This document shows, piece after piece, positions 62,350 through 64,000 of a stretch of 64,000 nucleotides of DNA (position 1 is its first letter; the number at the start of each line of letters is the position of its first letter). Origin of the DNA: Blastobasis lacticolella (taxonomy: Eukaryota > Arthropoda > Insecta > Lepidoptera > Blastobasidae). Under the pieces are notes generated by a model that made no database searches, was not told where the DNA came from, and saw only the letters and a program-made list of their open reading frames with translations. The translations under genes and the position numbers were made by a program. The stretch is taken from assembly GCA_905147135.1 (NCBI GenBank), contig LR990042.1:16111545-16175544 (forward strand). Direction: 5' to 3'.

Positions 62350-63647
62350 CTTTTTTATCTTATTTTAAATAGTTAATTTTCATGTCCAGTTTGTCTCATT
62401 TACAATGTAGTATTTGACGTTTATTCATTGGCACTGCGTTTCTCAATGTTTGATGCGCGAACCAACGGTTATTAATATACGCCCAAAACATGTCATTTTG
62501 TTAAAGTAAAATATATGTTAGATTGCAGAAGCATTAATCAACTCAAATAAATATGTGAATACGACCTTTGATAAATAATTCAAGAACAACAAATTGCACA
62601 ATTGCCGCAAGTATACTCTCTTAACTATGTATTTAATAAGGATAATCATATTCTCTTCTGTTGTATGAAAACTTTCGCTCGCAAGGCGATATAATATACC
62701 TTTTTCAATTCACTCTTTAACTTAATTTATCCCTCAGGACCACCAAATCTGAAGACTGGTATTGAGTTGATGCTCCATTTCCAAACTGATCACCAGTGTC
62801 CAAATAGCACGATTGTAGTCCCATTTCACCTACACGTAGTGAAACTTCCTGTTCAAAAATTTATATACGGTATGCGGTGTTGTCTGCTTTGGAAACATCC
62901 TGTTTGTCTTGGACTCTTAGACAATCTTCTTGTACTAATTGATAAAATAGTGGCACATACACATATCTCAGTTTTAAACATTCGAGGATATCTGGCGTTC
63001 AAAAAGTGTCGAGTGTCACCCTGCCAGCTTTTTGTCCTCGTTACACAGCTCGTAATCTTCATTGGATAAGGTATTATCAAAACTAGAGACCGCTGCATCG
63101 GTATTTTCTAACGATGCCAAAAACGCATGGCAGTTAGTTACCTCGAGGCAGAGCCCACTTATTATTATTTGCAGCCGGCATCTCACAAATAACCCTTAGT
63201 TTGTTTACAAGTTTGCGATAAGCACTTGCATTTTGCAGACAGCATTTTGTGCTCTGAGTGTTGTATAATATGGGCAGACTTTCTACTGAACCAGATAATG
63301 TCGCTAGGTATAATATGGAACGCACTCTGTTTGCCATTGCTACGGTAATTGTCGTGTTTTACGGAACTTCGACGGCAATTTAAAAAAGTTGTACATCGCA
63401 AAGCCAAATTTAAAAATGTAAATGCACTATCCCTTGACAAGGGAATGTCAATATTTTCTTTATTGATTCCATGGCAGTTGCAGTAGGGTGCAGGGAGCAG
63501 GGTGGCTCTAGCGAAATTTTATTACTACCAAATTTTAGTAATTACTTCTTTTATCCGCTGCCAATCACAAAGTAAAAATAACAACGTTTTTGGGTGATTT
63601 ATTACTATTATTTTTATTACTACTACGACTTCGTAATTCCTTCTTTA
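62350..63647. other. Upstream of gene 6, no assignable gene
   Basis: Short minus-strand frames at 62850-63440 (for example ENTDAAVSSFDN, broken by stops) could be a decayed transposase or gene, but I could not place them. Otherwise AT-rich. Confidence 0.4.
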
Positions 63648-64000
63648 GGAGCGTCGGTGGCTGAGTAGTTACGGTATCCAACTCGTAAGCAAAATGTACC
63701 GAGGAGTTCAAATCCCATTGTGGCCATGTACCCATCATGACTCTTTTCTGAGTTATGTACATTAGTTGAATACTAACTGATGCTATTACGGTGAAAGAAA
63801 ATATTGTGATGAAACCTACACATTCAAGCGACTGAATGTGTAACCATGATCCAATCTGGTAAGGTTCCTCTGATAGCAGGGTCACGGAAGTCAGCTGGCA
63901 GTTGCTCCACTGTAATTACCTGATCTGCCAAGTCTTGGATCATGGTCACGACAGACACCGGGCCCTCATGCGCGAGTGCATAATTAGTACCTTAACGCCA
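63648..64000 (+). repeat. SINE-A copy, running to the window edge
   Basis: Head GAGCGTCGGTGGCTGAGTAG, body and ...CCTTAACGCCA tail as in the other copies; any (GAT)n tail lies outside the window. Confidence 0.85.

Noticed and set aside
62850..63440. DNA transposase (pogo or piggyBac type) on the minus strand
   Set aside because: Frames are broken and I could not identify any catalytic or DNA-binding motif.

Overview
This is eukaryotic nuclear DNA, most likely from a moth or butterfly (Lepidoptera). Coding sequence is short and split by GT-AG introns. The intergenic DNA is AT-rich and full of tRNA-derived SINEs, 3' ends of non-LTR retrotransposons, Helitrons with ...CTAG|T ends, and hairpin MITEs, all in forms common in lepidopteran genomes. 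No bacterial, organellar or viral genes were seen. The species cannot be named from the sequence.

The host genes form a head-to-tail cluster of cuticle-secretion genes, all on the minus strand. I rebuilt six gene models exon by exon from splice sites and reading phase. Gene 1 (2099-9790) is an RR-1 protein whose C-terminal exon lies beyond the left edge. Gene 2 (28734-31300, 177 aa) and gene 3 (40332-42140, 152 aa) are complete four-exon RR-1 genes with the same exon sizes and phases and an IPT.PP.P tail. Gene 4 (50625-52373, 195 aa) and gene 6 (58704-62282, 287 aa) are RR-1 genes of a second type, with D-x-G-x-Y repeats before the chitin-binding domain and a GAHLP end. Gene 5 (53794-56091, 233 aa) lies between them. 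It shares the signal peptide plan and D-x-G-x-Y repeats but has no Rebers-Riddiford (RR) domain; its C-terminal half is unfamiliar to me and is the best candidate here for something undescribed. A broken RR exon (about 50366-50425) lies just downstream of gene 4. Five of the six genes have a well-placed TATA box.

Most of the remainder is transposon debris. There are two SINE families: SINE-A at 0.5, 1.7, 3.7, 16.1, 26.3 and 63.6 kb, and SINE-B at 13.3, 30.2 and 34.2 kb. A (GAT)n-tailed repeat occurs at 15.2, 32.1, 46.7 and 59.7 kb. LINE fragments lie at 17.3, 21.1, 23, 27.4, 35.4-36.5, 38.2-39.4, 43.4-44.1, 54.6 and 57.1 kb. Three related Helitrons lie end to end at 47.95-49.6 kb, a separate GTAGGG-rich Helitron family is scattered through the window, and there are several foldback MITEs. 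The gene-poor stretches 10-28 kb and 32-40 kb are made largely of this material.

The genes probably act together by being secreted by epidermal cells to build the chitin-protein matrix of soft cuticle. The shared strand, exon phases and graded similarity point to growth of the cluster by tandem duplication.
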